A stretch of 64,000 bases of DNA from positions 3,584,212 through 3,648,211 of the forward strand of contig NZ_JBFRBH010000001.1 in assembly GCF_040932485.1 (NCBI RefSeq), read 5' to 3'. Below, piece after piece: positions 53,674 through 63,126 of the stretch. Under the pieces are notes generated by a model. It had not been told where the DNA came from. It saw only the letters and a list, made by a program, of their open reading frames with translations, and did no database searches. The stretch is from Gymnodinialimonas sp. 202GB13-11. GTDB lineage: Bacteria > Pseudomonadota > Alphaproteobacteria > Rhodobacterales > Rhodobacteraceae. The translations under genes and the position numbers were made by a program. Numbering within the stretch: the first letter of the stretch is position 1; each line of letters begins with the position of its first letter.

Positions 53674-56291
53674 TGGATGGCAGTCCAGCCTCGCCTGAAG
53701 TTCGCTCGACCTGTCCCTATTGTGGGGTGGGCTGTGGCGTGTTGCTGCGGCGCGAGGGCGACGGGTTGGCGGTGCGCGGCGATCCAGCCCATCCGGCGAA
53801 TTATGGGCGGCTCTGTTCTAAGGGCACGGCGTTGGGCGAGACAGTCGGCTTGGGTCACCGCTTGCGGGCACCGATAGTTGGCGGGGTCGAGACCGGTTGG
53901 GATGAGGCGCTGCAATTGGTGGCGGATCGGTTTAGCGACGTGGCGCGCGACCACGGCCCGGATGCGACGGCGTTTTACGTGTCGGGCCAGTTGCTGACTG
54001 AGGATTACTACGTCGCCAACAAGCTGATGAAAGGATTCATCAGGTCGGCTAATATCGACACGAATTCAAGGCTTTGCATGGCCTCGACGGTAGCGGGGCA
54101 CAAGCGGGCCTTTGGCACGGATACCGTGCCGGGGACTTACGAGGATCTGGATCAAGCGGACCTGGTGGTTTTGGTCGGATCGAACCTCGCCTGGTGCCAC
54201 CCCGTGCTGTTTCAGCGGGTCAGGGCGTCGGGCGCGAAGGTGGTGGTGATCGATCCACGGCGGACGGCATCTTGCGACGGGGCGACTCTGCATCTGGCGA
54301 TTGAGCCGGGAGCGGATGTGGCGCTGTTCAATGGGTTGTTGCGTGCGATTGCCGAGCGGGGCGCGGTGGATGCAGATTTCGGCGCGCACACCGATGGATT
54401 GGACGCCGCACTTGCCGCTGCGCGCGCTGACACAGCGACGACAGGCCTGAGCCCTGAGGACGAGCGGGCTTTTTACGATCTGTGGATTGGGACCGAGAAG
54501 GTTGTCACGATCTTCAGTCAGGGTGTGAACCAGTCGACCAGCGGGTCGGATAAGGTCAACGCAATCCTGAATTGTCATCTGGCGACGGGGCGGATCGGGA
54601 AGCCGGGCATGGGACCGTTCTCCGTCACCGGGCAGCCCAATGCGATGGGCGGGCGAGAGGTGGGCGGGTTGGCCAATATGCTGGCCTGCCATCTGGATCT
54701 GGAAAACGCCGAACACCGCGCGGCGGTGCAGGGATTTTGGAACGCCGGTGATCTGCCGCAGGCCGCGGGCCTGAAGGCGGTGGATATGTTCCGGGCTGTG
54801 GGGGAGGGGCGCATCAAGGCGCTGTGGATCATCCACACCAATCCGGCCGTCTCGATGCCCGACGCGGATGCCGTGCGCGACGCGATTTCAGGCTGCGAGT
54901 TTGTCGTGGTCAGCGATGTCACGGGGGCCACGGACACGGCGCGGCTGGCCGATGTTCTGCTGCCTGCCACCGCTTGGGCGGAGAAGGAGGGCACAGTCAC
55001 CAACTCTGACCGCACCATCAGCCGACAGCGCGCGGTTTTGCCGGCACCGGGACATGCGCGGCCGGATTGGGATATCCTGGCCGAAGTTGGTCGCCGAATG
55101 GGTTTTGAGACGGCTTTCGATTACGAAACGCCTGCTGAGATTTTTCGAGAGCATGCTGCACTGTCAGGCATTGCCGGAGCGCATTTTGGGCGGGATTTCG
55201 ATATCTCAGGTCTCGCGGATCTGAGTGACGCCGAATACGACACACTCGCGCCTACGCGCTGGCCAACCACGAAGAGCCGCACCGGCGGTCGCTTCTTTGC
55301 GGATGGACGGTTCTTTCACCCTGACGGAAAGGCGCGGTTCGTGCCTGTTACCACGCGCTCACCCGCCGCCACGCCGACCCCGGCGTACCCTTACCGCCTC
55401 AACTCCGGTCGGGTCCGCGACCAATGGCATACGATGACGCGCACCGGCCTGAGCGCGCGCCTGTCCGGGCACCTGGCGGAGCCGTATTTGGATATTCATC
55501 CGCAGGATGCTGTCGCGTTAGACATCAACCCCGCCGATCTGGTTGAGGTCACAAGCCCGCATGGTATGGCGATCCTGCGCGCGCGACTGACCACAGATGT
55601 GCAACCTGGCCAGATGTTTGCACCTATGCACTGGACCGGTGAAACCGCCCCGACGGGTCGGATCGATGCGCTGGTGGCACCGGCAACGGACCCGGTTTCA
55701 GGCCAGCCGGAAAGCAAGGCTGCGGTTGTCTCGGTCAAGCGGATGCAAGCGGCCTGGTACGGCTTTGCGGTTTCAACCATGCCGATGCGGCCGGAAAGTG
55801 ACTATTGGGCCGTCGCCGCCACTCCCGCCGGCTATCGCATGGAACTGGCAGGCTACACGCGCCCCGAGGAATGGGACGCCGCCGCAAGGGCGCTGTTTGG
55901 CATAGAGGATGCCGCCGCGATCTCAGTGAAAGATCCGGCCCGGGGCACAGCCCGCATTGCCTTTGAGCAGGACGGGCGCATCACGGCAGCCCTATTTGTG
56001 GCGCCTGAGCCGATTGCGATCATGCGCGACTATATCGCGGGTCTTCCCGGGACATCCGCCCCGGCCAATCTGACAGGCCGCCCCCCAGCGGATGTGGTCG
56101 ATGCCGGCGCGATCCTTTGTGCGTGTTTCGGTGTCGGGATCAACACCATCGTCACGGCGATTGAGACGGACGGCCTGTTGAGCGTTGAGGCCATTGGCGA
56201 GGCCCTTCAGGCGGGCACAAATTGCGGCTCTTGCAGGCCGGAACTGGCCAGCCTGATCGCCCGCAGTCAGCACCGGGAGGCCGCGGAATGA
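53670..56291 (+). CDS. nasA: Assimilatory nitrate reductase catalytic subunit (873 aa)
   Basis: NasA is a molybdopterin enzyme reducing nitrate to nitrite in the cytoplasm. The N-terminal [4Fe-4S] ligands are C15, C18 and C22 (CPYCGVGCGV) and the cysteine in YGRLCSKG. The molybdopterin domains include SRLCMASTVAGHKRAFG and GVNQSTSGSDKVNAILNCHLATGRIGKPG in consecutive parts. A C-terminal BFD-like [2Fe-2S] domain (CACFGVGINTIV and NCGSCRPELASLI) is the NasA-type addition. It overlaps nirD and the following gene by 4 nt each. Confidence 0.96.
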   Translation: MMDGSPASPEVRSTCPYCGVGCGVLLRREGDGLAVRGDPAHPANYGRLCSKGTALGETVGLGHRLRAPIVGGVETGWDEALQLVADRFSDVARDHGPDATAFYVSGQLLTEDYYVANKLMKGFIRSANIDTNSRLCMASTVAGHKRAFGTDTVPGTYEDLDQADLVVLVGSNLAWCHPVLFQRVRASGAKVVVIDPRRTASCDGATLHLAIEPGADVALFNGLLRAIAERGAVDADFGAHTDGLDAALAAARADTATTGLSPEDERAFYDLWIGTEKVVTIFSQGVNQSTSGSDKVNAILNCHLATGRIGKPGMGPFSVTGQPNAMGGREVGGLANMLACHLDLENAEHRAAVQGFWNAGDLPQAAGLKAVDMFRAVGEGRIKALWIIHTNPAVSMPDADAVRDAISGCEFVVVSDVTGATDTARLADVLLPATAWAEKEGTVTNSDRTISRQRAVLPAPGHARPDWDILAEVGRRMGFETAFDYETPAEIFREHAALSGIAGAHFGRDFDISGLADLSDAEYDTLAPTRWPTTKSRTGGRFFADGRFFHPDGKARFVPVTTRSPAATPTPAYPYRLNSGRVRDQWHTMTRTGLSARLSGHLAEPYLDIHPQDAVALDINPADLVEVTSPHGMAILRARLTTDVQPGQMFAPMHWTGETAPTGRIDALVAPATDPVSGQPESKAAVVSVKRMQAAWYGFAVSTMPMRPESDYWAVAATPAGYRMELAGYTRPEEWDAAARALFGIEDAAAISVKDPARGTARIAFEQDGRITAALFVAPEPIAIMRDYIAGLPGTSAPANLTGRPPADVVDAGAILCACFGVGINTIVTAIETDGLLSVEAIGEALQAGTNCGSCRPELASLIARSQHREAAE

Positions 56292-57250
56292 GCCTTGCAC
56301 CTTTTGTCGCTGCGCTTGGACGCGGGCCGGGTCGGTCACGGTCGCTGACGCAAGCAGAAGCCACCGAGGCAATGGACATCATGCTGTCAGGTGGGGCCGC
56401 GCCCGAGGCGGTCGGTGCCCTGCTGATGCTGTTACGCATGAAGGGCGAGACGGCGGAAGAGATTGCGGGATTTGCCGGGGCGGCGCAGGCTGCTTGCCCG
56501 GCCCTGCCACGCGCCGATCTGGATTGGCCGTCCTATGCGGCGGGCCGCACGCGCGGCTTGCCGTGGTTTCTTCTGTCTGCCCGTTTGGTGGCGCTGAATG
56601 GGCATCGCGTGATGCTGCATGGCTGGAACGGGACGGATAGCGCGGTGCGCGTTCACCTTAAGACGGCGGGCATTCCCGTCGCCCGGACATTCGGTGAGGT
56701 GGAGCGCGCGTTGGGCAACGCCAATATCGTCTATTTGCCGTTGGAAGACTTGAATCCGAACCTGTTTCGCTTGCTTGCCTTGCGTCCGGTTCTTGGCCTG
56801 CGCTCATGCATCAACACAGTGGCGCGGATGGCGAACCCGGGCCGGGCCTCGGCCAGCGTGCAGGGTGTGTTCCACCCCTCCTACCGCCTGTTGCAGGCCG
56901 ACGCAGCCCAACGCCTTGGTTGGCAGGCGTTGAGTGTCATCAAGGGCGGGGGCGGGGAGTTCGAACGCCATCCCGGTAAGGCGATATCGGCCTTTGGTTT
57001 GCGGGCAGGCAAGTCGTGGGAGGCGCTGCATGAAAGCCTGTCAACCGACACTCGGCGCTTGGCGGAAGTGGGCGCCGGTTCTGATCTGGAGTCGATCTGG
57101 TCGGGCGCAGCTCACGATGGTTTTGCCGAATCCATCGTGATCGGCACTGCTGCCTTGGCGCTCGACACGCTTGGATCGGTGGACCCGCTTAAAGCGGCCC
57201 GCGACCTGTGGTGCGCTCGTCCGACCCTGTTAACGGAGGTTGCCGCATGA
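56288..57250 (+). CDS. TrpD2/YbiB-like glycosyltransferase-family protein in the nitrate operon (320 aa)
   Basis: The fold is that of the anthranilate-phosphoribosyltransferase superfamily (N-terminal helical domain LTQAEATEAMDIMLSGGAAPEAVGALLMLLRMKGET in consecutive parts; later GLRSCINTVARMANPG). The PRPP/glycine-rich loop of true TrpD is absent, as in the TrpD2/YbiB subfamily, which binds nucleic acid in known cases. It overlaps nasA and cysG by 4 nt each. Its role in nitrate assimilation is unknown. Confidence 0.8.
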   Translation: MSLAPFVAALGRGPGRSRSLTQAEATEAMDIMLSGGAAPEAVGALLMLLRMKGETAEEIAGFAGAAQAACPALPRADLDWPSYAAGRTRGLPWFLLSARLVALNGHRVMLHGWNGTDSAVRVHLKTAGIPVARTFGEVERALGNANIVYLPLEDLNPNLFRLLALRPVLGLRSCINTVARMANPGRASASVQGVFHPSYRLLQADAAQRLGWQALSVIKGGGGEFERHPGKAISAFGLRAGKSWEALHESLSTDTRRLAEVGAGSDLESIWSGAAHDGFAESIVIGTAALALDTLGSVDPLKAARDLWCARPTLLTEVAA

Positions 57251-58713
57251 AAAGCTTTCCGATGTTCTTTCGCACAAGCGGACGGCGCATTGTCATCGCC
57301 GGAGGTGGCGAGCAGGCTGCGCAAAAGGCGCGGCTGATCCTGAAAACCGACGCACAGATTGTGTTGGCCGCGCCCGAGCTTGATGAGGAATTGGCCGCAT
57401 TGGTGGCAGATGGTCGGGCTGAGCATCATGCGCAGGCCCTGACGCCGGAAGCATTCTCCGGGGCCGCCATGGCCTTTATTGCTACCGGTTGCCCCGGATG
57501 GGACGCGGCCCTGCACGGGTTGGCCAAGGCCGCGCATTGCCCGGTGAATGTGGTCGATCGACCCGACCTTTGTGACATCACCACGCCGTCTATCGTGGAC
57601 CGTGATCCGGTTGTGGTCGCCATCGGGACAGAGGGCACAGCCCCCGTTTTGGGGCGCGATCTGAAGACCCGGATCGAACAGATGCTGCCCGCGAATATCG
57701 GCGGGCTGGCCGCACTGGCGGGTCGTTTGCGCCCTGCGGTGGCGAACCATGTGCCCCGTGCGAAACGGCGCGCTTTCTGGGCCTGGGTTTTCAAATCAGG
57801 CCCGCGCGATGCCTGGGTCAGAGGCGCGGAACGCGAGGCAGCGCAACAGATCAAACAGGCCATCGCCACATCCGCTGCGCCAGGGGCGGATGAAGCTGGT
57901 TCTATCACATTGGTTGGTGCAGGGCCGGGCGCGCGCGATCTGCTTACCTTGCGCGCGGTTGAGCGGCTGCAGGAAGCCGATGTGGTTTTCTACGATCGGC
58001 TTGTGGATGCGGAGGTGTTGGAGCTTGCCCGCCGCGACGCGGAGCGGGTCTTTGTGGGTAAACATGTTGGCGCCCATGCCTGGCCGCAAGATCGCATCAG
58101 TCAGGCGATCGTGGCTGAGGCGTCAAAGGGTCGTCGGGTGGTGCGGTTGAAGTCGGGCGATCCGGGCATTTTCGGCCGTGCCGGTGAAGAGGTTGAAGCG
58201 GCGCGGGCTGCCGGTGTCGCGGTTGAGATCGTGCCGGGTGTGACCGCGGCCTCGGCTGCGGCGGCGTCGTTGGGGCAAAGCCTGACCCTGCGCGGTCAAA
58301 CGGATACGCTGGTTTTGGCGACTGGCACTGGTTGCGCAGACGCGCCTTTGCCCGATTGCGTGCGCCACGCCGGGCCAGGAACGACCGTTGCGGTCTATAT
58401 GGGCGCACGGCAAGTTGATCGGATTTGTGCAGCGCTTGCGGAGCGGGGGTTCCCCGAAGACGCGCAGATCGACGTTTGCGTGGATGTCTCGAAAGGAAGC
58501 CAGCGCCTGTTGTCAGCCGCATTGAAGGATGTTCCCGAATTGCTGAGATCTGAGGCGATAGACGGCTGCGCCATTTTGCTGGTCAGGTGGCCGAAAAGGC
58601 TTGCCCAGATCAGTGCAAGGCCTGTCTTCCAATCGAGCTCCAACCTAATTGCAGGTTTGATTAATGAATCGCGAACCGTCGAAGAGCGGATCTCTGTGAA
58701 TGTCCGAGCCTAA
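57247..58713 (+). CDS. cysG: Siroheme synthase CysG (488 aa)
   Basis: The trifunctional enzyme makes siroheme for NirB. The N-terminal precorrin-2 dehydrogenase/ferrochelatase domain shows GRRIVIAGGGEQAAQKARLIL and a helical dimer domain; the C-terminal uroporphyrinogen-III methyltransferase domain (about 215-450) shows VGAGPGARDLLTLRAVERLQEADVVFYDRL and VRLKSGDPGIFGRAGEEVE, both in consecutive parts. I start at the ATG at 57247, which overlaps the previous stop by 4 nt. It ends the operon. Confidence 0.95.
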   Translation: MKSFPMFFRTSGRRIVIAGGGEQAAQKARLILKTDAQIVLAAPELDEELAALVADGRAEHHAQALTPEAFSGAAMAFIATGCPGWDAALHGLAKAAHCPVNVVDRPDLCDITTPSIVDRDPVVVAIGTEGTAPVLGRDLKTRIEQMLPANIGGLAALAGRLRPAVANHVPRAKRRAFWAWVFKSGPRDAWVRGAEREAAQQIKQAIATSAAPGADEAGSITLVGAGPGARDLLTLRAVERLQEADVVFYDRLVDAEVLELARRDAERVFVGKHVGAHAWPQDRISQAIVAEASKGRRVVRLKSGDPGIFGRAGEEVEAARAAGVAVEIVPGVTAASAAAASLGQSLTLRGQTDTLVLATGTGCADAPLPDCVRHAGPGTTVAVYMGARQVDRICAALAERGFPEDAQIDVCVDVSKGSQRLLSAALKDVPELLRSEAIDGCAILLVRWPKRLAQISARPVFQSSSNLIAGLINESRTVEERISVNVRA

Positions 58714-58731
58714 AGAGACTGCGGCTGACCG

Positions 58732-59619
58732 CTATTCGTCCAAGCGCTCCACGCGCTCAAGAAACTCGATCAGTTTGCGCGTGAGCTTCTTTTGGGGGCC
58801 TATGTCGGGCCAAACTGCGTAGATGCCAAGATCAGGTGGGGACCATCGCGGAAGCACTTCCACCAAACGGCCTTCTGCGATCTCGATGTCCACTTCACTG
58901 TCGGGGAGGTGCTGAACGCCCAGTCCCTCCAGCACTCCAGCCTTCGCGGCCGACAATGAATGAACCTCCAGGCGCACATTTTCCGGCTGGAAACTCACCT
59001 GCTCCTCTTTGCAGACAAGTGTGATTGTGTCGGGCAGCATCGCCATTGCGATGAAATCACAGCTCTGTAGATCGGTCAGCGTTTTGATCGGTGGTCGCTT
59101 CGCCAGATAGTCAGGGCTTGCGACGATCTTGCGCCCGAACGTGCCAATGCGTTTGCTCTTCAGCGCACTGTCGCGCAGCACTCCCAGCCGGATTGCCAAG
59201 TCGAAGCCTTCTTTCACCAAATCCACCTGCTGGTCGCTGCTATGGAGCGACACGGCGACCATGGGATGCTCGTGAGCAAAGCGCAGAATGGCCCGGTTGA
59301 ACGGGTTTCGATCTCCGAAGGCGGGCAGAGTGACCCGAAGCGAGCCGACCAGTTGATCGTTTGCCTCGGCCAAAACATCCAGTGCGTCCTTGGCAGCAGC
59401 GACCATAGCGCGGGCGGCGGGCAGGATCGCTTTGCCTTCCGGTGTCAGTGACAAGGCCCGGGTCGAGCGAAAAAACAGCGATGCCCCGACCTTGGCCTCC
59501 AGCTTCGACACATGATGGCTGACGACTGAGGTCGAAAGCTTGAGGCGCCGCCCTGCTGCGCTGAAGCTTCCAGCGTCATGGACCGCGGCCAAAACGGCGA
59601 GGGAACGATATTCATCCAT
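58732..59619 (-). CDS. LysR-family regulator divergent from the DUF2218/SnoaL genes (295 aa)
   Basis: The N-terminal winged HTH is clear (AVLAAVHDAGSFSAAGRRLKLSTSVVSHHVSKLEAKVG in consecutive parts), followed by the effector-binding domain to residue about 290. It is convergent with cysG and divergent from the gene at 59714 across 94 nt. It most likely controls that divergent group. The effector is unknown. Confidence 0.88.
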   Translation of the reverse strand: MDEYRSLAVLAAVHDAGSFSAAGRRLKLSTSVVSHHVSKLEAKVGASLFFRSTRALSLTPEGKAILPAARAMVAAAKDALDVLAEANDQLVGSLRVTLPAFGDRNPFNRAILRFAHEHPMVAVSLHSSDQQVDLVKEGFDLAIRLGVLRDSALKSKRIGTFGRKIVASPDYLAKRPPIKTLTDLQSCDFIAMAMLPDTITLVCKEEQVSFQPENVRLEVHSLSAAKAGVLEGLGVQHLPDSEVDIEIAEGRLVEVLPRWSPPDLGIYAVWPDIGPQKKLTRKLIEFLERVERLDE

Positions 59620-59641
59620 CTTTCTATTCTATCGAAAAGTG

Positions 59642-59660
59642 ATCCCTACACAATTGGGAT
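59642..59660. promoter_or_regulatory. Inverted repeat in the LysR/DUF2218 divergent region
   Basis: ATCCC and GGGAT flank 9 nt (59642-59660), about 54 nt before the DUF2218 ATG. It is a candidate LysR operator. Confidence 0.4.
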
Positions 59661-59713
59661 AATCAAACGGCAGGACGTTCCTTAAATCTGTGATCCATAG
59701 CAAGGACCGACAG

Positions 59714-59998
59714 ATGACACAGAGCAATCTACACTTCAGCACGACACATGCGTCCCGTTACCTTCAGCAACTGGCTAAGCACTTCGGACATAAGGTTCCG
59801 GTGACATTCACGCCTAGCGAGGGGGAAGTAAGCCTCCCCTTTGGCACTTGCGAAATGGCGGCAACAGACGCGGCATTGTCGATCACCGTTTCGGGAGAGA
59901 CCCGCGATATCCCGCGTCTTGAGCACTTCGTAGGCGACCACCTCGCCCGCTTTGCATTCCGCGAAAACCCAACCCTGACCTGGCAGCGTACTGCCTGA
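59714..59998 (+). CDS. DUF2218 domain protein (94 aa)
   Basis: The DUF2218 pattern is visible: STTHASRYLQQLAKHFGHKVPV near the start in consecutive parts and a C-terminal FRENPTLTWQR. The start at 59714 has AAGGACC upstream; the extra codons to 59690 lack a ribosome site. Function unknown. It is first in a plus-strand group with the two SnoaL genes and is divergent from a LysR gene. Confidence 0.75.
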   Translation: MTQSNLHFSTTHASRYLQQLAKHFGHKVPVTFTPSEGEVSLPFGTCEMAATDAALSITVSGETRDIPRLEHFVGDHLARFAFRENPTLTWQRTA

Positions 59999-60020
59999 CT
60001 CCAACTGGAAGGATCATCCA

Positions 60021-60860
60021 ATGATGAAACCAATTACGACATTCGCAGCCCTGGCGCTCAGCACGACGGCTGCTATGGCAGACACCGCCGAGAATAGGCA
60101 GCTCGTCATCGACGCGATGACCGAGGTCCTCATTCGTGGCAACGTTGACGCGATCCCGGACTACTTCGCTGACCCTTACATCCAGCACAATCCCATGGCG
60201 GCGTCGGGCATCGATGCGCTGGCCGGTTTGGTCGGTCACATGCAGGGAGACCCGGAGGGCACATTTGAGCCCGCTCGGATCATCGCCGAAGATGATTTGG
60301 TCGTGACCCACTACGTCTACGAAAACTTCGGGCCCGTTCCGCTCGTCGCATTTGACGTCTTCCGCATTGAAGAGGGCCGGATCGTTGAGCATTGGGACAA
60401 TATGATCCCGCTGGCCGATGAACCGAACGCCTCAGGTCGCACGCAGATCGATGGCGAGACCGAGGTCACGGACCTTGACCAAACCGCCGCCAATCGCGCC
60501 GTGGTGGAAGACTTCATCACACGGGCGCTGATCAACGGCGAAGAGGTTGATTACACTCAGTACATCAACCCCGAGATGTATCTGCAGCACAATCCGCAGG
60601 TGGCAGACGGGCTCGAAGGGTTCGGGGCGTTCATGCAATATCTGGGCGAGAACGAGATCGCGTTCGGCTATTCGGATCTGCACATGGTGGTGGCCGAAGG
60701 CAACTTCGTATTCACCGCGTCCGAGGGGATCTTCGGCGAAACGCCAACGGCGTATTTCGATCTGTTCCGCCTCGAAGACGGTCGCATCGTGGAGCATTGG
60801 GACGTGATTGCCGACATGCCATCGGGTGATCTTCCCGAAGGCTATCCGGGCAAGTTCTGA
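60021..60860 (+). CDS. Secreted protein with two SnoaL/NTF2-like domains (279 aa)
   Basis: A signal peptide (KPITTFAALALSTTAAMADT) precedes two tandem SnoaL/NTF2-like domains, residues about 22-135 and 145-275. Each has the family marks: YIQHNPMA and RIVEHWDN in the first, YLQHNPQVADG and RIVEHWDV in the second. It lies 22 nt after DUF2218. Small-molecule binding or hydrolysis in the periplasm is inferred; no substrate can be assigned. Confidence 0.82.
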   Translation: MMKPITTFAALALSTTAAMADTAENRQLVIDAMTEVLIRGNVDAIPDYFADPYIQHNPMAASGIDALAGLVGHMQGDPEGTFEPARIIAEDDLVVTHYVYENFGPVPLVAFDVFRIEEGRIVEHWDNMIPLADEPNASGRTQIDGETEVTDLDQTAANRAVVEDFITRALINGEEVDYTQYINPEMYLQHNPQVADGLEGFGAFMQYLGENEIAFGYSDLHMVVAEGNFVFTASEGIFGETPTAYFDLFRLEDGRIVEHWDVIADMPSGDLPEGYPGKF

Positions 60861-60870
60861 GACATCGTTT

Positions 60871-60904
60871 GGCCGGGGCGAACGCCACGTCCCGGCCTCT
60901 CTTC
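60871..60904 (+). terminator. Hairpin between the two SnoaL genes
   Basis: GGCCGGG and CCCGGCC form a perfect 7-bp stem with a 13-nt loop, followed by TCTCTTC. It is a probable terminator or attenuator between the paralogues. Confidence 0.5.
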
Positions 60905-60974
60905 ATTGCACGGACACTGACCCTGAGCCGCGCGTGCATTGTGCGCGCCCGCCCGAGAGGAACGGAGATATGAA

Positions 60975-61763
60975 ATGACAGACAGCATCCGCGTCGCAAA
61001 CGCGAAGGGCCTTTATCTGGAAGGCATTCGCGACGGCAACATGAAAGAAGCGCTCGATAAATACACGGGCGACCGGTACACGCAGCACTCCACCGGTGTG
61101 CGCGATGGCAAAGAGGGCTTCATCGAATTCTTCACGCCGTTTCTGGAGCGCAACCCAATCCGCGATATTCAGGTGTTTCGCACAATCGAAGACGGCCCGT
61201 ACGTTTTTGTGCATGTCTATCAAAGCCTCAACAACGGTGAAGCGCAGTGGGTGACAGCCGATCTCTTTGACACCGATGCCGATGGCAAGATCATTGAGCA
61301 TTGGGACGTCATCGCAGAATACCAATGGCCGACAAAGTCCGGCCGTTCCATGGTCGACGGACCGACGGAGATCGAGGATCTGGACAAAACCGACGCCAAC
61401 AAGACCATCATTCAGGGGTTCGTGGATGACATTCTGATCGGCGGTCAGACCGACAAGATCACCGACTACATCTCGACCGAACAATACGACCAACACAATC
61501 CGTTGGTTGGGGATGGCCTGGACGGCTTTGGCGCCTTTCTTGGCGAGATGGCCGCCAACGGCCAAACGATGGAATACGTCAAAGTCCATCGGCTGATCGG
61601 GCAAGGCAATTTCGTCGTGATCTTCAGCGAAGTGAAGATGGACGGCCACGACTGGGCCTTCTTCGACATCTTCCGCCTCAAAGACGGCAAGATCGTCGAA
61701 CACTGGGATGTGCAGGAACAGATCGGACCGAAAGAGACGTGGAACAATTCGGGCAAGTTTTGA
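60975..61763 (+). CDS. Cytoplasmic protein with two SnoaL/NTF2-like domains (262 aa)
   Basis: This is a paralogue of the preceding gene without a signal peptide. Domain 1 (about 5-130) has YTQHSTGVRDG and KIIEHWDVIAEYQ; domain 2 (about 140-260) has YDQHNPLVGDG and KIVEHWDV. I start at the ATG at 60975, with GGAGATATGAA just upstream; a frame beginning at 60939 adds a non-homologous leader. Role unknown. Confidence 0.82.
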   Translation: MTDSIRVANAKGLYLEGIRDGNMKEALDKYTGDRYTQHSTGVRDGKEGFIEFFTPFLERNPIRDIQVFRTIEDGPYVFVHVYQSLNNGEAQWVTADLFDTDADGKIIEHWDVIAEYQWPTKSGRSMVDGPTEIEDLDKTDANKTIIQGFVDDILIGGQTDKITDYISTEQYDQHNPLVGDGLDGFGAFLGEMAANGQTMEYVKVHRLIGQGNFVVIFSEVKMDGHDWAFFDIFRLKDGKIVEHWDVQEQIGPKETWNNSGKF

Positions 61764-61771
61764 TCCAAGAT

Positions 61772-61808
61772 AGAAGTGCGGCAGACCACTCAGTGTCGCA
61801 CTTCTTTA
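61772..61808 (+). terminator. Terminator after the second SnoaL gene
   Basis: AGAAGTGCG (61772-61780) and CGCACTTCT (61797-61805) form a perfect 9-bp stem followed by TTTA, 9 nt after the stop codon. Confidence 0.65.
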
Positions 61809-62139
61809 CGTGACTTCGAAAACCGCCGTTCATGCGGCGCGCAGCATTTGTCGCGTTAAGCTCTGATCCGCCTTTCGCCGCGTCGCAGCTTTCTGAAAGC
61901 GGACGTTGATTGCAGGAACGGCGTGGTCGTGCTTCAGCTTTCGACCGAATGAGCGTATTTCCCAAAATTCGGTTTGTTGAAGGTAATCTCCTCACGTTTC
62001 GACGAACTGAAATTCACTTCCGGTATGCTTACCGCTGATGGAGATGGCATAGGTCGCTATCCTCTTGGTTGGGAGGACTATTTTTCAAGTCGTACCGAGG
62101 TGCTTTGTCGTCCAGCAATCCTGGGTCTCGCGCCCTGTT
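61809..62139. other. Intergenic region after the SnoaL genes
   Basis: This region has no convincing gene. It includes a GAAAGCGGACGTT stretch of the kind I remember as common between genes in Rhodobacterales. Otherwise nothing is identified. Confidence 0.3.
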
Positions 62140-63021
62140 CTACTTCAAGTGGTCAATAAACAACCTGAGCGGCGTCATGTTTCGGTATTCCCGCGGGAAG
62201 TAGATGAACAAACCGGGCACATTTCGAGAGAATGGTGACAGGACTTGTTCCAATTCACCGCTCTCCAGACTGTCTGCAATGTAATCGCGAAAGGTGTGGA
62301 TCAGCCCATTGCCGCGCTTGGCCATATCTACCAACACAGGCAGATCGTCAGCCAGCAATTTGCCGGCCACAGCCACCTCCTCCTCGCCTTCGGCGCCTTC
62401 AAACAACCAAGGTGCGGTTTGGCGCGAGCTACGGAACCGATAGCGGATGCATTCATGCGCCAGCAGATCTGCGGGCGTGTCTGGTCGCCCTGCTCGGTCA
62501 AGGTAGCCGGGGCTTGCGACAGTCGCGATAGGGAGGGGGGCGGTCAGCCGGACAGCAATCATATCTTGCGCCACGACGTTTCCCAATCGGAAGCCTGCGT
62601 GAAACCCCTCTTCCAAGATATCCACCAACGCATCGGAAAGCGAAATCTCAACCTCAATCTCGGGATACACTGACCGAAAAGTGGGCAGCTTGTCGGCGAT
62701 GATGGTGTGATATGCGTGTTCAGCGGCGGTCAGTCGCAACGTCCCACGCGCGCTGTCGCCTGTTGTTCGCGCGGCTTCGACCGCCTCTCCAAGCTGTTCG
62801 AAGGCGGGGGCTGATCCGCGATGCAAAGCGCGACCTGCTTCTGTGAAGCTGATGGAGCGTGTGGTCCGGATGAACAGGTCAACGTCCAACCGTTCTTCAA
62901 GGCTCTTGAGTTGATGGCTGACCGTGGAGGCTTTCAACCCCAGCCGGTCCGCCGCGCCGCGCAGACTGCCCTCCCGCGCTATCGCGTCGAACACTTCAAG
63001 CATGGCGAAGGGCAGTCTCAT
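62140..63021 (-). CDS. LysR-family regulator divergent from the SDR gene (293 aa)
   Basis: The N-terminal HTH (FDAIAREGSLRGAADRLGLKASTVSHQLKSLEERL in consecutive parts) and C-terminal substrate-binding domain are typical of LysR regulators such as the GcvA-like group. It is divergent from the short-chain dehydrogenase at 63127 across 105 nt and probably regulates it. Confidence 0.88.
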   Translation of the reverse strand: MRLPFAMLEVFDAIAREGSLRGAADRLGLKASTVSHQLKSLEERLDVDLFIRTTRSISFTEAGRALHRGSAPAFEQLGEAVEAARTTGDSARGTLRLTAAEHAYHTIIADKLPTFRSVYPEIEVEISLSDALVDILEEGFHAGFRLGNVVAQDMIAVRLTAPLPIATVASPGYLDRAGRPDTPADLLAHECIRYRFRSSRQTAPWLFEGAEGEEEVAVAGKLLADDLPVLVDMAKRGNGLIHTFRDYIADSLESGELEQVLSPFSRNVPGLFIYFPREYRNMTPLRLFIDHLK

Positions 63022-63035
63022 TATTCGATTTTATA

Positions 63036-63048
63036 CATGAGAGTCATG
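63036..63048. promoter_or_regulatory. Small palindrome in the LysR/SDR divergent region
   Basis: CATGA and TCATG are separated by 3 nt (63036-63048), between the divergent starts. It may be an operator of the LysR regulator. Confidence 0.35.
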
Positions 63049-63126
63049 AGAAAATAGGGCATTAATGAATCTTTGATCGCTGCCTACATCTGGGTCATCG
63101 AAACACAAGCCCGATTGGAGGCGATC

